Below, piece after piece: positions 7,273 through 8,354 of a stretch of DNA of 8,354 bases; within the stretch, counting starts at the first letter, position 1; the number at the start of each line of letters is the position of its first letter. Source of the DNA: Trueperaceae bacterium. Lineage in GTDB: Bacteria > Deinococcota > Deinococci > Deinococcales > Trueperaceae. The translations under genes and the position numbers were made by a program. The stretch lies in NCBI GenBank assembly GCA_007122815.1, contig SKSV01000038.1:1-8354 (forward strand), in the 5' to 3' direction. The notes below the pieces were generated by a model. It did not search any database. It saw nothing but the letters and a program-made list of their open reading frames with translations, and had not been told where the DNA came from.

Positions 7273-7284
7273 GCGCAGATTCTA
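7273..7284 (-). promoter_or_regulatory. Putative leaderless promoter of fba
   Basis: Read on the minus strand, TAGAAT (7284 down to 7279) differs from TATAAT at one position, and exactly six bases separate it from the ATG at 7272. Its first three bases are the TAG stop codon of mqnB. This is the best -10 box in the window. A TTGTCC at 7304-7299 could be a weak -35 but the spacing is only 14 nt. No Shine-Dalgarno is present in the 9-nt gap, which supports a leaderless mRNA. Confidence 0.6.
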
Positions 7285-8043
7285 CCAGCGTAGGTTAGGG
7301 ACAACGGACCCTGCGATCGCTCGTGTGGCGGGGTGCTCTTCCCAGCCCGAGAGCAACGCCCGCGTCGCGCGGCAGCTCGCCAGGACCGCGCCCCGTAGGT
7401 CCCAGGCGCTCTTGTCCCTCTCGCCGACGAGGTTCGACACCCCCCGAACCTCGGCGAACGGGAGCCCCAGCCGATCCGCCACCTGCGCGGCAGCGGCGCC
7501 CTCCATGCTCTCGATCGCGACGTCGTGCTCGCGCTGCAGCTCAGCTCCCATGTCCACGTCAGCCGTCACCGCGTCGAGCGTCGCGAAGCGTGCCAGCGGC
7601 AACCCGACGATCTCGTGCAGCGCGGCGCAGAGGCCAGGGTGGGTGGGGATCAGGTTGAACCGCTCGGGCCGGCCCTCGCGCGCTGGCGTGACGGGGAAGC
7701 CGAGCGCCTCCATGCCCATCCAGCGGTCGTCGGGGCCCCGCAGGCCCAGGTCGAGCTGGAGCTCCTCGCGCGCCGCCGCGACGGTCCGGTTGGGCATGAA
7801 GCTGCCGAGGTAAGCCCCGCCTACACCCACCTGCACGACCGCGCGAGGTGAGGTGGCCAACACGGCCCCCAGTAGCCCGGCGGCGGCGTTCACCTTGCCG
7901 ATGCCGGTCACCGCGAGAGCCACCTCGAGCCGGCCGATGCGACCACGTGCCACTGTCCCCCACGCAGCGTCGAGGCTCGCGGTAGCGCTCAGGAGCGCGC
8001 GGAGCGGCTCGAGCTCGAAGGCGGTGGCGGCGATCACGAGCAC
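7282..8043 (-). CDS. mqnB: Futalosine hydrolase
   Basis: MqnB cleaves the adenine or hypoxanthine base from aminodeoxyfutalosine or futalosine, giving dehypoxanthine futalosine for menaquinone synthesis. The 253-residue product has the nucleoside phosphorylase/MTAN fold: LVIAATAFELEPL at 2-14, VTGIGKVNAAAG at 45-56, QVGVGGAYLGS at 71-81, ESMEGAAAAQVADRLGLPF at 178-196, and RGVSNLVGERDKSAW at 200-214. The Asn in RGVSN, where MTA/SAH nucleosidases have Asp, together with the following VGxRD, points to MqnB rather than Pfs/MTAN. The GTG at 8043 gives the usual short N-terminus; a GTG two codons later is an alternative. The frame also stays open upstream through the end of ftsY, but that part is non-homologous. 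It lies 38 nt after ftsY with no obvious promoter, so co-transcription with ftsY is likely. No other mqn gene is in the window. Confidence 0.88.
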   Translation of the reverse strand: MLVIAATAFELEPLRALLSATASLDAAWGTVARGRIGRLEVALAVTGIGKVNAAAGLLGAVLATSPRAVVQVGVGGAYLGSFMPNRTVAAAREELQLDLGLRGPDDRWMGMEALGFPVTPAREGRPERFNLIPTHPGLCAALHEIVGLPLARFATLDAVTADVDMGAELQREHDVAIESMEGAAAAQVADRLGLPFAEVRGVSNLVGERDKSAWDLRGAVLASCRATRALLSGWEEHPATRAIAGSVVPNLRW

Positions 8044-8047
8044 GGGT

Positions 8048-8068
8048 GCACCCGCCTCGGGGCGGTGC
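8048..8068 (-). promoter_or_regulatory. Small hairpin ahead of mqnB
   Basis: In the 38-nt ftsY-mqnB gap, GCACC plus GCC pairs with GGC plus GGTGC to give eight base pairs with one bulged base and a 4-nt loop. On the minus strand the only Shine-Dalgarno-like GAGG (8058-8055) falls in its loop and stem, 11 nt before the GTG. It could lower mqnB translation or weakly attenuate transcription. In such GC-rich DNA it may be chance. Confidence 0.25.
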
Positions 8069-8081
8069 TCGCCGGGCGCGC

Positions 8082-8354
8082 TCAAGCCGCGGCGGGCGCG
8101 TCGAGCAGCGCCCTCACGTAGGCGGCCGCGTCGTACGGTTGAAGGTCGTCCGCGCCTTCCCCCACGCCCACGAAGCGAATCGGCAACCTCAGCTCCCGCG
8201 CTATGGGGAGCAGGATGCCGCCCTTGCCGGTGCCGTCGAGCTTCGTCACGATCACGCCGGTGAGACCGACCGTGTCGTGGAAGCGCTTGGCCTGCTCCAG
8301 GCCGTTCTGGCCAGTGACCGCGTCCAGCACCAGCCACACGTCCTTGGGTTCGCC
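8082..8354 (-). CDS. ftsY: Signal recognition particle receptor FtsY, C-terminal end only
   Basis: FtsY is the membrane-associated SRP GTPase that docks SRP-ribosome complexes at the Sec translocon. Only the last 90 residues are present; the start and most of the NG domain lie beyond the right edge, where the frame remains open (GEPKDVW before the visible GTG). VWLVLDAVTGQNGLEQA (residues 6-22) is the segment following the DTAGR motif; TKLDGTGKGG (37-46) is the G4 guanine-specificity motif; PIRFVGVGEGADDLQPYD (58-75) is the typical closing motif (G5 region). The pattern excludes Ffh, which continues into an M-domain after this point, whereas this protein ends 15 residues later. It is the first visible gene of the minus-strand group, with mqnB following after 38 nt. 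Confidence 0.96.
   Translation of the reverse strand, partial: GEPKDVWLVLDAVTGQNGLEQAKRFHDTVGLTGVIVTKLDGTGKGGILLPIARELRLPIRFVGVGEGADDLQPYDAAAYVRALLDAPAAA

Noticed and set aside
8044..8337. N-terminal extension of mqnB into ftsY
   Set aside because: The frame is open but encodes Arg/Gly-rich sequence unlike MqnB, while the overlapping frame encodes conserved FtsY motifs.

Overview
The window looks like chromosomal housekeeping DNA from a high-GC bacterium, most likely a member of the Deinococcota (Deinococcus-Thermus). This placement is inferred from four things: the ClpB sequence reads very like Thermus ClpB as I remember it; the class II aldolase has the size and motifs of the Thermus type; a futalosine hydrolase (MqnB) implies the futalosine menaquinone route used in that phylum; and three start codons are preceded by a TAnnnT hexamer 6-7 nt upstream, the leaderless promoter layout typical of the phylum. 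A Trueperaceae-like genus is possible but cannot be shown from this sequence. Every coding region has GC-rich third positions, and I see no insertion sequence, CRISPR array, tRNA, rRNA or phage gene.

The plus-strand half (1-6280) holds four genes. The first is the 3' three-quarters of clpB, a protein disaggregase cut by the left edge. After a 79-nt gap with nested inverted repeats and a leaderless-type promoter comes a 467-residue TPR protein of unknown function. After another short gap, with a leaderless-type promoter and a possible 12-codon upstream ORF, comes an NFACT/RqcH-family protein of ribosome-associated quality control. The last is an MFS transporter of the fosmidomycin-resistance (Fsr) type, whose GTG start overlaps the rqcH stop by 4 nt, so these two are probably co-transcribed.

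The minus-strand half (6352-8354) reads right to left: the C-terminal end of ftsY (SRP receptor GTPase, cut by the right edge), mqnB starting 38 nt later, and class II fructose-bisphosphate aldolase starting 9 nt after the mqnB stop. A near-consensus -10 box overlaps the mqnB stop codon and probably gives the aldolase its own leaderless transcript. The two halves converge at about 6281-6351, where an 11-bp GC-rich hairpin overlaps the MFS stop codon and is followed by three tandem copies of a 15-bp repeat.

Functionally, clpB (protein disaggregation) and rqcH (rescue of stalled nascent chains) are both proteostasis genes flanking the TPR protein, but no operon link between them is proven because each appears to have its own promoter. 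I found no convincing new multi-gene system. The most interesting signals are regulatory: the three leaderless-type start sites, the hairpin that holds the TPR promoter and start codon, the mini-ORF before rqcH, and the repeat cluster at the convergent junction.
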